Notes: generated by a model not told the origin, from the sequence alone. Positions 15,535 through 26,566 are shown, counted from the stretch's first letter. The stretch: DNA of 64,000 bases from CAKKQX01 sp963734595 (GCA_963734595.1 CAVTHV010000016.1:158412-222411), one strand, 5' to 3'. Numbers and translations are program-made.

Positions 15535-18500
15535 TGCGCCTTGCCCTGCTCCGGCACGTTTAGATACCCGACTTTCGATCACCTGCGGCTGGGCCCATGT
15601 TCCGGTCACGTCGTATTGGTACGACGCGATCTGATCGAGCGGATCCTTCAGCATCTTTTGCGCAAAGAAAGCGGCGACCCCGGCGACCGGACCGCCGATC
15701 AGCGCTCCCGCGATCGAGACGCCGTCGCTCAGGCTCGGCGTGATTTTGACGCGCAGCTTCTGGGTCTCCTGCGCCAGGTTCACCTCGCCGCTCATGACCA
15801 CATGCGCCGCCGGGCCCCGGATGCGGAAGTTGTCGGTCGCCGCGATGCCCTTGCTGACATTGATGCCGCCCAGGATTTCGTCAAATGCGAAACCATCGCT
15901 GAAGATGTCGCGGAAATCAAGCGTGATGCGGCGCGGCAGCGCCTGCAGGCTCAGGATTCCGAGCAACTTGCCGATGCCCGGCTCGAGCTTGACGAACTGC
16001 CCCTTGGCCGCCTCGAGCATCAGATTCCCCGACAATCCGGGGTAATCGAAATCCTGCGGCCCGCCCGGCCAGGACAGCGTCCCCTGCAGCTTGGCGCTGC
16101 CGCCGCGCACGCCCTCCGGATAACCGAGACGCAGCAGCAGCTTGCCGATATCGCCGGTATCGAGCAGCAGATTGATCTGGGTGCGCGGCTGGCCGAGCCC
16201 GGTCTGCCAGGTGCCGTCGACCGCCAGCGTGTGGTCCGGGCTGGCAACGCGCAGCTTCTGGATGCGCCATTCGCGTTCCTCGGAAACCGCGTTCAACTCC
16301 AGGCTGCCAAGTTGCTTGTCCCTGATCTGAAACTGGTCGGCGGCGATATCCAGAGACGGCAGATCCTGCGTGCTGTCCGCCGCCCGCTGGGTCGCGCCTG
16401 CCGCCGCCTCCTCGATCGGGGGCGGGATGACGAGCTTCCTGAAACGCGCCGTGAGCTTGCCGCGGCCCTGCGGCTGCCATGTCACGCTGCCCGCCAGCTC
16501 GGGCCCCGCGATAGTCGAGTTCCAGACCCCGCCCTGCGCCGTGCCGTTGAGTGCAATGTCGTGAAAGCGCCGGTTGAATGCGTCGAGCGCGCCGACTTTG
16601 AGATCGATGCCGGAGAAATCGAGCGTGATGTCGTCCTTGCTTTTGCCGGCCAGCGCCATCCAGCGGTCGAAATCAAGGGTCTTGATGGAGCCGCTGATCG
16701 TCACGCCATCGCGCTCGGGCAGGGTCGCGGTGCCGCCGAAGCGGAGTTCGCCCCGGCGGATGATGCCGCGTTTGCCTTCGATGCGCCGCTGCACGACGGC
16801 GCTCAGAATATTGCCATAAGTGAGCGTAATCTGATCCTGCTGCGGCCCCAGGTATTTGCTCTCGTAGCGCGCCGCCACCGCTTCGCCGGCACTCTTGACG
16901 AGCGGCGCCGGCAGGTCGGAGGCAAGGCCCAGCAGGTTCGACTCGATCATGAGATCGGCGTTTTTCTTGCGCAGCACCAGGCTGCCGTTCCAGGCCGCCG
17001 TCCCGCGCAGATTCAGCATCCACGGCGGGGCGGTGCCGCCGGCCCGGCGTACGTTGTCGATGTTCACGCGGCCTTGCAGGATCATGCGCACCGTGGAATC
17101 GCGCTGCGTGGCCGCGGTAATCGTCACCGGGCCGCCGAGAAAGATCCCGTTCGCATTCTTCACATGCACCGCGGATTCGGTGAATTCCAGCCGTCCGTTG
17201 ACCTGTTCGACCGGCGGCAGCGCCGGGTCGCCGATGATGACATTGTTGATGAACTGGTAACTGCCGGCAACCTTGCTTTTGCCCTCGACCGGCAGCGGCA
17301 TTTCGAGCTTGAGCGCAAGCTTGCCGTTGCCCTGGGCGCTCATGCCCTCGGTAAACCGGTCGATCATCTCGTTCACCGGGCTTTTTTCGATGAACGACAG
17401 AAATTCGCTGGTCGGACCTTCGGCCTCGCCCGTGACGCGCAGGATATTGTCGGCGCGCGCAAGATCGGGAATCTCGGCGTGAACCTTGGCGAGCCGGACG
17501 CCGAGAATGGTGGCCTGGCGCGCATTGACGTCCATGCGCTCGCCGCGGAAACTCACTTCGCCGGCGATGTTTTCGATTTTCGGCCAGCCGTCGCCATAAT
17601 TCAGCTCACCGCCCGTGATTTTGGCCAGAACCTGGAACACGCCGCCCTTGCCTCCTGGAAACGGGAAGTCCGCGAGATTGCCCTTGAGCCGCAGCGACAC
17701 GTCGTTCGACTGCCCCGCAAGGAATGCGTGGTCAAGCCAGTCGCGCGAGGTCTTGCTCAGTACCAGCGGAATATAGCGGCTGGTGTAGCGGCCGTCGGCA
17801 CGCGTCAGACTGCCGGTCAGATCGATCAGTTTCCGGTCGCCGGACAGCATCCGATAGTTGCCGAAAAGGTTACCCGCAATATGTTGATTGGAAAAAGAGA
17901 TACTGTTCAGCCTGAGCTCCGTATCGGCCCCGCTGCGCGCCCAGCCGATCTGCGCGGTGAGCGCATCGAACTGCAGCGGATCACGAAATACGAGCGGCAT
18001 GTCGACCGTTGCGTTGCTGGTGTTCAGATAAAGCGCGCCCGCCTTTTCGTTGCCGTCGATATTGCCGCTGATCCCGGAAAAGCCGGGGATCTTGCCAAAG
18101 CGGTTCATCGCCAGACTCTGGAACCGGCCGCGGACGCTGTACTGGCCCGGCTGCTGCCACTCGCCGCTCCAGCGCGCCACGACGTCGTAGAGGCTGCCCT
18201 TGGGGGCCAGATCCTGCAACTGCTTGCGGAACTCGGCGGACAGCGGCAGCTGGTCGGCCAGCGTCACCAGAGGCTGCAATTCAAGCGCGTTGGCCCGCAG
18301 CTCGCCGCCAGTCGGCGCACGGTCAACGCTCCCGGCCAGACGCAACAGGAAGTCCGCCGGCGGCAATACGAGCCCGCTGCGGGTCGTCAGCCCGAGCCGG
18401 GTGGTGGAAAACTCCGTTCCTGCCGCAGAAGTTTTCCACGCGACGCGGCCCGACAGCGTGGCGAGATCGAGCTCCGGCAAGTCGCCGGCGAGCCGGGTTC

Positions 18501-19422
18501 TGACGTCAGCCAGCCGCACATCGGCGATGATCTCGGTAAGCCGGTTATGGCTGAATCCCAGCCATGACCGCAGCGCGCCGGCGCCTTGCGGAATTTTGAT
18601 CGGAAACGGCACCCAGGTATGCCACGCCGCGATATCGGCATAGTCGAGCTGGACGAAAAATTTGCCGTTCCAGTCCGCCAGCGCTTTGACGCTTTCCCCC
18701 CGGAGATCGCCGCGGACATCGAGCGGCCCGGCGAGATGTTGCGGCGGCGTCGCGCGCAGGCCAAACCGGTGGCGATCGCCGCGATTCACGATCTGCAGCG
18801 TGACGCGCTTCAGATCGAGCTGCGGCGCGCCGCGCATCTCATCGAGCCAGGACAGGGTGGCATCACGCACCACGACCTCGCGCTGGCGCAGCAGCCAGTC
18901 CGCAAACCCGTCGCCTTCTTCGGGCTTGCGGGTCATCGCGATGCCGGCGACCCAGATCGTGGCGCTGGCGTCGCGCCGGACATTGAGCAGCGGCTGGCGC
19001 ACCTCGAGCGAGTAAAACCTGAGATCGATTGTCGCCAGCGAACGCCACGACAGCGTGCCGTTGATGCGCGGAAGTTCGAGCGCCGGCTGATTTGCCGCGT
19101 CGAACACGGTGACGTTCTCGAGTACGAGTTCGGGACGTATGCCATCCCAGTTGGCGGAAATCTTGCCGATGGTGATGCGCTGGCTGGCGGCCCGGCTAAC
19201 CGCCTGCGCGATATCGTCCCGGTATTGCTCGATGTTGGGCAGCACCCAATAGCGCAGACCCAGAACGATGGCGGCGAACGCGAAACCGGCGCCCAGTATG
19301 GCCCATGTCAGCGCGCGGTAGACCCAGATCGAACTGATATGCAGCCATTTGAGCTTGGCGGGAATCGGCACGTTTTGCCTGAAAAATGAAAAAATGCGAT
19401 AGTCAAACAACAATTTAGCCAT
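15531..19422 (-). CDS. yhdP: YhdP family (AsmA-like) inner-membrane protein
   Basis: About 1290 residues, the expected size of the TIGR02099/YhdP family of AsmA-like bridge proteins that carry phospholipid from inner to outer membrane. One membrane segment near residues 35-60 (ALTWAILGAGFAFAAIVLGL) is followed by a long beta-rich periplasmic region with repeated G-x-L-x-l-x strands, and a hydrophobic AsmA-type end (SIAGALIGGPVAGVAAFFAQ). An indel near 15541-15575 hides the true end, which in the next frame reads NVPEQGKAQ then TGA. The start is uncertain because only 17 bases separate it from the divergent glnE. Confidence 0.88.
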
Positions 19423-19439
19423 TTTACCCCGATTACCCT

Positions 19440-22134
19440 ATGGAATTGAATAACGCGCTGGACGCTGCGCGCCACTACAGCCGTTACGTTCGCATGGTGC
19501 TCGAGGCCGAACCGCAATTGGCATCAGACAGCGATTGCGGGCAGCCGTTCTCGGCCGGGGAAATGGAATCATTCCTCGCGGCGCATCCGGCATCCGACGA
19601 AGCCGCGCTGCAGCGCGCGCTGCGCATGCTGCGCAAGCGGGTGATGCTGCGGCTGATCGCGCGCGACATCGGCGGCCTCGCCGATCTCGCCGAAGTGGTC
19701 GCCACTGCCACGACCCTGGCCGAAATCACCCTCTCTGCCGCGCTCTCGCACCTCGACCGCTGGCTCGCGGAGCGGCACGGCCGGCCTGTGGGCGCCGCCA
19801 GCGGCGCGGCCCAGCAGTTGCACGTGATCGGCATGGGCAAACTGGGCGGATGTGAACTCAACGTCTCCTCCGACATCGATCTCATTTTCGTTTACCTGGA
19901 AGAAGGCGAAACCGCCGGCGATCACCCGCTGAGCAACCACGAATACTTCACCCATCTCGCGCGGCGCCTGATCGCCGCGCTCAACGAAATTACCGCCGAT
20001 GGTTATGTATTCCGCGTCGACATGCGGCTGCGGCCGTATGGCGAGAGCGGCCCGCTGGTGACGAGCTTCGACATGCTCGAAAACTATTTCATCACCCAGG
20101 GCCGGGAATGGGAACGCTATGCCTGGATCAAGGCGCGGCCCGTCACCGGCGACCGCGGCAACGAACTGCTGGACCTCGCCCGCCTCTTCATCTACCGCCG
20201 CCATCTCGACTACAGCGTATTCGCCTCGCTGCGCGAGCTGCACGGCCAGATCCGCCGCGAAGTCGAGCGGCGCGACATGCTCGACGACATCAAGCTCGGC
20301 CCGGGCGGCATCCGCGAAGTCGAGTTCATCGTCCAGGTGTTCCAGCTGATTCGCGGCGGCCGCGACCCGGCGCTGCGGCAGCAGCCGACGCTGGTGGTGC
20401 TGCCGCTGCTCGCCGAACGCAATCTGCTTCCGGCCCCGGCAGTGGCCGAGCTGCGCGAAGCCTATGTGTTCCTGCGCAATCTCGAGCATCGTCTGCAATA
20501 TCTTGACGACCGGCAGACCCAGTCGCTGCCGTCGGACGAGACCGAGCGCGCGCTGGTGGCGCACAGCATGGGTTTCGGCGACTACGCCGGAATGCTGGCG
20601 GCGCTCAACCGTCATCGCGGACAGGTCAGCCGCCACTTCGACCAGATTTTCGCCGCCGTCCCCCATGGAGAGCACGCGCTTGCCGGGCTGTGGCAGGACA
20701 GCGGCGACGAGGCCAACGCCGGGCAGGGCATGGCGCAGCTTGGCGAACTCGGCTACAGGCGCGTCGCCGACCTGCAGCGGCGGCTGCACGCGATGCGCGC
20801 GAGCGGCCGTTACCGCCAGATGCCGGCATCGAGCCAGTCGCGTCTCGACCACCTGGTGCCGCTCGCCATCGAAACGGCCGCGACCTATCCCGGCCCCGAT
20901 GCCACGCTCGAACGCATCCTGCAGTTGCTGGAAAGCGTGAGCCGCCGCGAATCCTATCTGGCCATGCTCGAAGAATATCCGCAGGCGCTGGCGCGGCTCG
21001 CAGAATTGATGAGCGCGAGCCCATGGGTCGCACAATACCTTACGCTGCACCCGATCCTGCTCGACGAGCTGCTCGACAGCCGCACCCTGTACGCGCCGCC
21101 GGACTGGCCGGAGTTGCGCCGCATGTTGCGCGTCCAGCTCGACGATGCCGCGGCCGACATCGAAAAGCAGATGGACGTGCTGCGCCATTTCAAGCACGCC
21201 CAGACGCTGCGGCTCGTGGCCCAGGATCTCGCCGGCACGCTGCCGCTGGAGACGCTCAGCGACCACCTGTCCGATCTCGCGTGCCTGATTCTGGACGAAG
21301 TGCTGCGCCTGGCCTGGAGCGGATTGCGTCAGCGACACCGCGACTGAACCGGCATTCGCCATCGTCGGCTACGGCAAGCTGGGCGGCAAGGAACTCGGCT
21401 ACGCATCCGACCTCGACCTCGTCTTCCTCTACGAGGACGGCGCGCCCGAGGCGCCGGAATACTACGCGCGGCTCGCGCAACGCATCAACACCTGGCTTAC
21501 CAGCACCACCGCCGCCGGCGTGCTCTATGACACCGATCTCCGGCTGCGCCCGGACGGCGCGAGCGGCCTGCTGGTCAGTCCGCTCGAGAGCTTCAGGGAA
21601 TATCAGACGAAACAGGCGTGGGTGTGGGAACATCAGGCGCTCAGCCGCGCCCGCTTCGAGGCCGGCGACCGGGCGATCGGAAACCAGTTCGAAGCGCTGC
21701 GCATAGCGATCCTGCGCCAGCAGCGCGACCTCGCCGCGTTGCGCGACGAAGTAGTCGCGATGCGGCAGAAAATGCTCGACGCCCATCCGAACGCGAGCGG
21801 GCTGTTCGACCTCAAGCACGACCGCGGCGGCATCATCGACGTCGAGTTCATCGTCCAGTACCTGGTATTGGGCTACTCGCATGCGCATAGCGAGCTCACC
21901 GGCAATATCGGGAACCTGGCACTGCTCAAGCTCGCCGCGCGTCTTGGACTGATCGGGGAAGCCCGGGCACTGGCTGTACACGACGCCTACCGCCGCTTCC
22001 GCCAGCTGCAACACAGCCTGCGGCTGCAGGGGGAAACTTACGCCCGTGTGCCGCCCGAAACCGTGGCTGACGCGGCGCGGGCGGTGCTCGATTTGTGGAA
22101 ACAGGTGCTGCCTGGCACCGCCGCGCCGGTCTGA
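19440..22134 (+). CDS. glnE: Glutamine synthetase adenylyltransferase, one frameshift
   Basis: A bifunctional enzyme that adds and removes AMP on glutamine synthetase in response to PII and glutamine. Two nucleotidyltransferase domains are seen: GMGKLGGCELNVSSDIDLIF at about residue 131 (de-adenylylation half) and GYGKLGGKELGYASDLDLVF at about residue 640 (adenylylation half), each followed by its helical GlnD-like region. About 897 residues, normal length. An extra T near 21345 shifts the frame between the halves; conservation continues straight across, so a sequence error is likely. If real, it would separate the two activities. Confidence 0.92.
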
Positions 22135-22161
22135 AACACGCGGCGGCGGCAGCTGGAACTG

Positions 22162-23487
22162 CTAGGCGATGACGTGCACCGGCGACGCCGGCGGTATGCC
22201 CGGTTTGCGCGCGACGACCATGTAGGCCTCGACTTCCCCTTTGCCCTTCGCATTGAACCTGATCGGGCCCTCGAACTCGTAGAGATTGCGCAACCGCTTG
22301 TAGGTTGCAAAGTCGACCAGGATGGTGCTGGCCCCGGCCTCGTCGGTGACGCGGCTGGCGAGGTTGACCGTGTCGCCCCACAAGTCGTAAATGAACTTCT
22401 TGGTCCCGATGACGCCCGCCACCACCGGCCCCGAGCTGATGCCGACATGGATCTGCAGATTCGAGATCCTCTCGTCCTTCAATGTTCTCACGTAGTCGCG
22501 CATCTCGATCGCCATGCTGACCACCGAATCGCTGTAATCGATATCCGGCTCGTCGGGGTTCCTTTCCCGATAATGGGCGTCGAGGCCGCCGGCCACCATG
22601 TAGGCGTCGCCGATGGTCTTGATTTTCTCGAGGTCGTATTTCTCCGCCAGCGTGTCGAAATGCGAGAACACCTCGTTCAGCATCGCCACGATGTACTTGG
22701 GCGGCATCTTCTCGGAGAGATGGGTGAAGTCGATGATGTCGGCGAACATCACGGTGACATCGGCAAAGCCGTCGGCGATGGTGGTGTGGCTGTCCTTGAG
22801 CCGCTTGGCGATCGGCGCGGGCAGGATGTTGAGCAGCAGGCGCTCCGACCTCTCCTGTTCCCACTGGAGCAGCTTGTGCTGCTTGTTGAGCGTCTCTTCG
22901 AGCTTGTCGCGTTCGCCGACGAAGTAGCCGATCAGCAGATAGATGATGCCCGACATCGCGACGAAGTTGAGCGTGAAGAACACCGCGATGCTCTGTATGG
23001 TGATGCCCGGCTCGACGCCTTTGTCCAGGTAGTAGTCAAAAAAGCCGGAAAACGCGGCCATCACGATGTACGCGAAAAACCACGGGATCGACTGGCGCGC
23101 CCCCTGAAAAATCATGACGCCGATCGGCGCCAGCAGCGCCCACAGCATGACGCCGGAAGAGCTGACATAACTGCCGATGCTCCACTGCATCAGGAACGGC
23201 ACGAACAGGAACAGGATCACCTGCACATTGCGGAAGACCGCAAAATTGCGTTTCCAGACGAAAATCGCGAGCGTAGCGACGGACACCAGCAGATAGCCAA
23301 GCGGCACCGTGGCGGAGAACCGGATGCCCATCGCCTGGTAAATGGCGAGCCATACCATCGAGCCGCAACCCATCAAACCGCAGGCAAAAATCGCCAGTGT
23401 TTTCTTGAGCTTGTCCTGCTCGCTGTCGGTTTCGGAGATGATGCGGTCGCTCAGGCCCTGGAGCCAGGAGCGCTTGTCACCAGACAT
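22162..23487 (-). CDS. Membrane class III adenylate/guanylate cyclase
   Basis: 441 residues from ATG 23487, which has a GGGAGGGA ribosome site. Six hydrophobic segments (about residues 28-200) are followed by a linking helix (EETLNKQHKLLQWEQERSE) and the catalytic domain: metal Asp in MFADIIDFTHLS, the second Asp in KTIGDAYMVAGG, and DLWGDTVNLASRV with the transition-state Asn/Arg. Asp in GDT fits ATP rather than GTP selectivity. It makes cyclic AMP, signal unknown. A longer minus-strand reading frame extends upstream, but that part overlaps ilvE and is not real. Confidence 0.88.
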   Translation of the reverse strand: MSGDKRSWLQGLSDRIISETDSEQDKLKKTLAIFACGLMGCGSMVWLAIYQAMGIRFSATVPLGYLLVSVATLAIFVWKRNFAVFRNVQVILFLFVPFLMQWSIGSYVSSSGVMLWALLAPIGVMIFQGARQSIPWFFAYIVMAAFSGFFDYYLDKGVEPGITIQSIAVFFTLNFVAMSGIIYLLIGYFVGERDKLEETLNKQHKLLQWEQERSERLLLNILPAPIAKRLKDSHTTIADGFADVTVMFADIIDFTHLSEKMPPKYIVAMLNEVFSHFDTLAEKYDLEKIKTIGDAYMVAGGLDAHYRERNPDEPDIDYSDSVVSMAIEMRDYVRTLKDERISNLQIHVGISSGPVVAGVIGTKKFIYDLWGDTVNLASRVTDEAGASTILVDFATYKRLRNLYEFEGPIRFNAKGKGEVEAYMVVARKPGIPPASPVHVIA

Positions 23488-23536
23488 CGTCCCTCCCTGG
23501 GGATTGCAACACGGTTCTTTGGCGTATCCGGGTGAT

Positions 23537-23556
23537 TTGAGAATCGGGCTTCTCAA
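23537..23556. promoter_or_regulatory. Inverted repeat between the cyclase and ilvE genes
   Basis: A 7-bp perfect stem TTGAGAA/TTCTCAA with a 6-base loop (TCGGGC), 50 bases before the cyclase start and 145 before ilvE. It could be an operator or a leader hairpin of the cyclase transcript. For ilvE, a TAGAAT -10 candidate is at 23668-23673. The rest of the 213-base gap shows nothing I recognise. Confidence 0.4.
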
Positions 23557-23700
23557 TTCTACAGAGTGCCCGCGCACATTGCCACCAGCGGGAAATTCGC
23601 CGGGTATGCGGCACGGGCGGCGCGAGCGCCTCATGACCCGGACTTCTGCATCCTGCGGCAAATAGGCTAGAATATTAGCTTTGTCCGATGGAGTATGCAC

Positions 23701-24627
23701 ATGTCGATGGCTGATCGCGACGGGCTGATCTGGTATGACGGCAAGCTCGTGCCCTGGCGTAGCGCCACGACCCATGTTCTCACCCATTCGCTGCATTACG
23801 GCCTCGCGGTGTTCGAGGGCGTGCGCGCCTACAACACCGTCAACGGCACCGCGATATTCCGGCTGAAGGAGCACACGCAGCGCCTGTTCGACTCCGCCCA
23901 CATCTACATGATGAAGATTCCCTACAGCCGGGAAGTCATCATGGAAGCGCAAAAAGAGGTGGTCCGGGCCAACAAGCTCGAATCCTGCTATATCCGGCCG
24001 ATCGCGTTCTACGGCTCGGAAAAAATGGGGGTGTCGCCCAAGGGCGCGAGCGTGCACGTGGCGATCGCCGCCTGGCCCTGGGGAGCCTATCTCGGCGCGG
24101 AAGCGCTCGACAAGGGCATCCGGGTCAAGACCTCCTCCCATGCGCGCCATCATGTCAACGTGTCGATGTGCCGCGCCAAGTATTCCGGCACCTACGCCAA
24201 CTCGATTCTCGCCAACCTGGAAGCGACCGAGCACGGCTACGACGAGGGATTGCTGCTCGACGTCGACGGCTTCGTCGCCGAAGGCTCGGGCGAAAATCTT
24301 TTCATGGTGAAAAACGGCAAAATCTACGAGCCGGAGCTGACCAGCGCCCTCATCGGCATCACCCGCGATTCCATCATCACGATGGCGCGGGACATGGGCT
24401 ACACCGTTTCCGCCAAGCGCATCACCCGGGACGACCTGTACATTGCCGACGAAGCGTTTTTTACCGGGACGGCAGCCGAGGTCACGCCGATCCGCGAACT
24501 CGACAACCGCATGATTGGCGAGGGCCGCCGCGGACCGATCACCACAAAACTGCAAAAATCATTTTTCGAATGCGTCACCGGAAAATCGGACAAATACCGC
24601 GAATGGCTGACGCCAGTTTCAGGATGA
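23701..24627 (+). CDS. ilvE: Branched-chain amino acid aminotransferase
   Basis: A PLP enzyme that interconverts Val, Leu and Ile with their 2-oxo acids. 308 residues from ATG 23701, chosen for the GGAG box seven bases upstream; two other in-frame ATGs are adjacent. The PLP Lys is in CRAKYSGTYANS and the fold-type IV signatures GLAVFEGVRAY, EGSGENLFMVKNG and LIGITRDSI are present. The stop overlaps the start of a zf-CHCC gene, and waaF follows, as in other betaproteobacteria. Confidence 0.95.
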   Translation: MSMADRDGLIWYDGKLVPWRSATTHVLTHSLHYGLAVFEGVRAYNTVNGTAIFRLKEHTQRLFDSAHIYMMKIPYSREVIMEAQKEVVRANKLESCYIRPIAFYGSEKMGVSPKGASVHVAIAAWPWGAYLGAEALDKGIRVKTSSHARHHVNVSMCRAKYSGTYANSILANLEATEHGYDEGLLLDVDGFVAEGSGENLFMVKNGKIYEPELTSALIGITRDSIITMARDMGYTVSAKRITRDDLYIADEAFFTGTAAEVTPIRELDNRMIGEGRRGPITTKLQKSFFECVTGKSDKYREWLTPVSG

Positions 24628-24857
24628 TGACCATCATGTCGAACCAGACCGTCAATACACAACGCCAGATCGAAGTCACGGCGGCCGACCTGCCGCTGCA
24701 CTGCCCGATGCCGTCGATGCTGCTGTGGAATGCCCATCCCCGCGTGTTCCTGCCGATCGAGGACACCGGTGAGGCGCTGTGCCCGTATTGCGGCACCCGC
24801 TATACCTTGAAGGGCGGCGCCACGGCGCACGGACATTGCTCGCGCGCCGAATGTTGA
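24624..24857 (+). CDS. zf-CHCC zinc-finger protein
   Basis: A 77-residue protein; ATG 24624 overlaps the ilvE stop (ATGA). The C-terminal half has the zinc-finger pattern LCPYCGTRYTL and HGHC, and an earlier LHCP, typical of the CHCC family related to the NDUFS6-like complex I assembly protein. Cytosolic; the molecular role in bacteria is not established. The stop codon lies within the repeat at 24849-24949. Confidence 0.85.
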   Translation: MMTIMSNQTVNTQRQIEVTAADLPLHCPMPSMLLWNAHPRVFLPIEDTGEALCPYCGTRYTLKGGATAHGHCSRAEC

Positions 24858-24949
24858 GCGTTGAATTTTGAGTTGTGAGTCAGAGAACCGTATTCCAGCT
24901 CGATGAACTCAACACCAAGCACTCAAAACTAAGAACTCAACATTCGACG
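24849..24949. repeat. Inverted arrays of GTTGAGTTTTGAGTG units
   Basis: The left arm (24849-24881) has ATGTTGAGCGTTGAATTTTG-type units. The right arm (24904-24949) has the complementary ACTCAACACCAAGCACTCAA-type units and ends in GAACTCAACATTCG. The left arm covers the stop of the zinc-finger gene; waaF starts 17 bases after the right arm. Confidence 0.8.
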
Positions 24950-24966
24950 GGCGGGGCATCAACCGT

Positions 24967-25983
24967 ATGACAAAAGTGCTTGTCGTAGGCCCGTCGTGGA
25001 TCGGCGACACGGTGCTGGCCCAGCCGCTGTTCGGACTGCTGCACCAAAAACATCCCGATCTGGCGCTCGATGTGCTTGCGGCGCAATGGACGCTGCCGCT
25101 GTTGCAGCGCATGCCGGAAGTGCGGCGCGCGATCGCCAACCCCTTCGATCATGGCGAACTGCGCCTGACTGAGCGGCGCAGACTCGGCGCCAGTCTCGCC
25201 GCGGAAAGCTACGATCAGGCCATCGTGCTTCCCAACTCCTTGAAATCGGCGCTGGTGCCTTTTTTTGCCGGGATACGGCGGCGCACCGGCTACCTCGGCG
25301 AACTGCGCTGGGGCCTGCTGAACGACACGCGCCGCCTCGACGAGCGCGCGTTGCCGCTGATGGTTGAGCGCTTCGCCGCGCTGGCAGGCGCGGCCGGGGA
25401 ACCCCTGGTGCGCCCGCTGCCCCCCGCGCATCTGAAGATCGACGAAAACCGCCGGCTTGCGGTTCTGCAAAAACTCGCGCTCGCGCCGCGGCAGCCGGTC
25501 ATTGCGCTGTGCCCCGGCGCCGAGTACGGGCCGGCCAAGCGCTGGCCGGCAAAGTATTTTGCGCGCCTCGCGCAACGCCTCGGGTCCCGCGGCTACGATG
25601 TCTGGCTGGTCGGTTCGGCCAAGGACGCCGCGCTCGGCGCCGAAATCGCCACGCTGAGCGGCGCGGCATGCGTCAACCTGTGCGGCGCAACCACGCTCGC
25701 CGAAGCGATCGACGTGCTGGCCTCGGCACAGTTTGTCGTCAGCAACGATTCCGGCCTGATGCATGTCGCCGCCGCGCTCGCCAGGCCGCTTGCCGCGCTC
25801 TATGGCTCGAGCAGCCCGGCGTTCACGCCGCCATTGTCGGATCGCGCCACGATCCTCAAACTCGATCTCGAATGCAGCCCCTGCTTCAGGCGCGAATGCC
25901 CGCTCGGGCATTTCAATTGCATGATGCAACTGACGCCGGACCAGGTTTTCGACGCGATCGATTTTGATAGAATCAGGCCGTGA
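24967..25983 (+). CDS. waaF: Lipopolysaccharide heptosyltransferase II
   Basis: A 338-residue GT9 glycosyltransferase adding the second heptose to the lipopolysaccharide inner core. It has the N-terminal VVGPSWIGDTVLAQPLF, the central VIALCPGAEYGPAKRWP nucleotide-sugar region (about residue 178), SNDSGLMHVAAAL and a C-terminal Cys pair (CSPCFRRECP) common in WaaF. It works at the cytoplasmic face of the inner membrane. The next gene overlaps slightly or follows closely. Confidence 0.93.
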   Translation: MTKVLVVGPSWIGDTVLAQPLFGLLHQKHPDLALDVLAAQWTLPLLQRMPEVRRAIANPFDHGELRLTERRRLGASLAAESYDQAIVLPNSLKSALVPFFAGIRRRTGYLGELRWGLLNDTRRLDERALPLMVERFAALAGAAGEPLVRPLPPAHLKIDENRRLAVLQKLALAPRQPVIALCPGAEYGPAKRWPAKYFARLAQRLGSRGYDVWLVGSAKDAALGAEIATLSGAACVNLCGATTLAEAIDVLASAQFVVSNDSGLMHVAAALARPLAALYGSSSPAFTPPLSDRATILKLDLECSPCFRRECPLGHFNCMMQLTPDQVFDAIDFDRIRP

Positions 25984-26017
25984 TACGGCGATCCCGCCTC
26001 CTTATATGTGGCTGCAT

Positions 26018-26461
26018 ATGAGTCTTCAAGCGAAAAAAATGCTGTTCCCGACCCCCCAGGATGCAGAGGCGGCGTTTTACGAAGCGTTCGCCAAGTGCGA
26101 CCTCGACGGGATGATGGCGGTGTGGGGCGACGATGACGAAATTTACTGCGTCCATCCCAACGGCGGCCGCATCAGCGGCGTTGCACAGGTGCGGGAATCA
26201 TGGCGGCAGGCCTTCGCCAGCGGGCAGACGCTGCGTTTCCAGCTGCGCGAACAGCAATATCTGCACGGCATGATGCTGTCGGTGCACAGCGTCTATGAAC
26301 ACATCACCGTTGCGGGCGAAACGCGCTCGCGCAGCCCGATGATCGCGACCAACATCTACCTCAGGACCGAGCAGGGCTGGCGCATGGTCGTGCATCACGC
26401 GTCGCCGTCGCCCGCTGCAGCCGTCATCGAACCGCGGCGCGCAGTCAAAACACTGCACTGA
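26018..26461 (+). CDS. NTF2-like/SnoaL-fold protein
   Basis: 147 residues from ATG 26018 (an alternative ATG lies at 26006). The pattern FYEAFAKCDLDGMMAVW, HPNGGRISGVAQVRESWRQAF and ending WRMVVHHASPS is that of the small cone-shaped NTF2-like/SnoaL fold (DUF4440/DUF3225-like). Such proteins are enzymes or ligand binders; no catalytic residue can be named. Its position after waaF is seen in related genomes. Confidence 0.72.
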   Translation: MSLQAKKMLFPTPQDAEAAFYEAFAKCDLDGMMAVWGDDDEIYCVHPNGGRISGVAQVRESWRQAFASGQTLRFQLREQQYLHGMMLSVHSVYEHITVAGETRSRSPMIATNIYLRTEQGWRMVVHHASPSPAAAVIEPRRAVKTLH

Positions 26462-26508
26462 ATGCGCCATCATATGGACTTTTGTCTGCGTGCAATCCCC
26501 GCCTGACT

Positions 26509-26566
26509 TATAATCCAACGGCCCTGTCCCGCGCGACCTGACGGCATTTGGCAACACGGTCGCGCG
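26509..26566 (+). promoter_or_regulatory. -10 box and leader hairpin before the catabolic cluster
   Basis: A perfect TATAAT at 26509-26514 (no good -35) is followed by an inverted repeat CGCGCGACC (26530-26538) / GGTCGCGCG (26558-26566). The hairpin would lie at the 5' end of a roughly 140-base leader before the gene at 26661. The rest of the 199-base gap shows nothing recognisable. Confidence 0.5.

Noticed and set aside
15541..18567. A plus-strand open frame of about 1000 codons opposite yhdP
   Set aside because: It has the Arg/Ala-rich composition of an antisense shadow in GC-rich DNA, no ribosome site and no domain. The minus strand carries a complete YhdP protein.
23488..24555. N-terminal extension of the cyclase frame upstream of 23487
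   Set aside because: The extension lies antisense to ilvE; the ATG at 23487 has a strong ribosome site and gives the expected membrane start.
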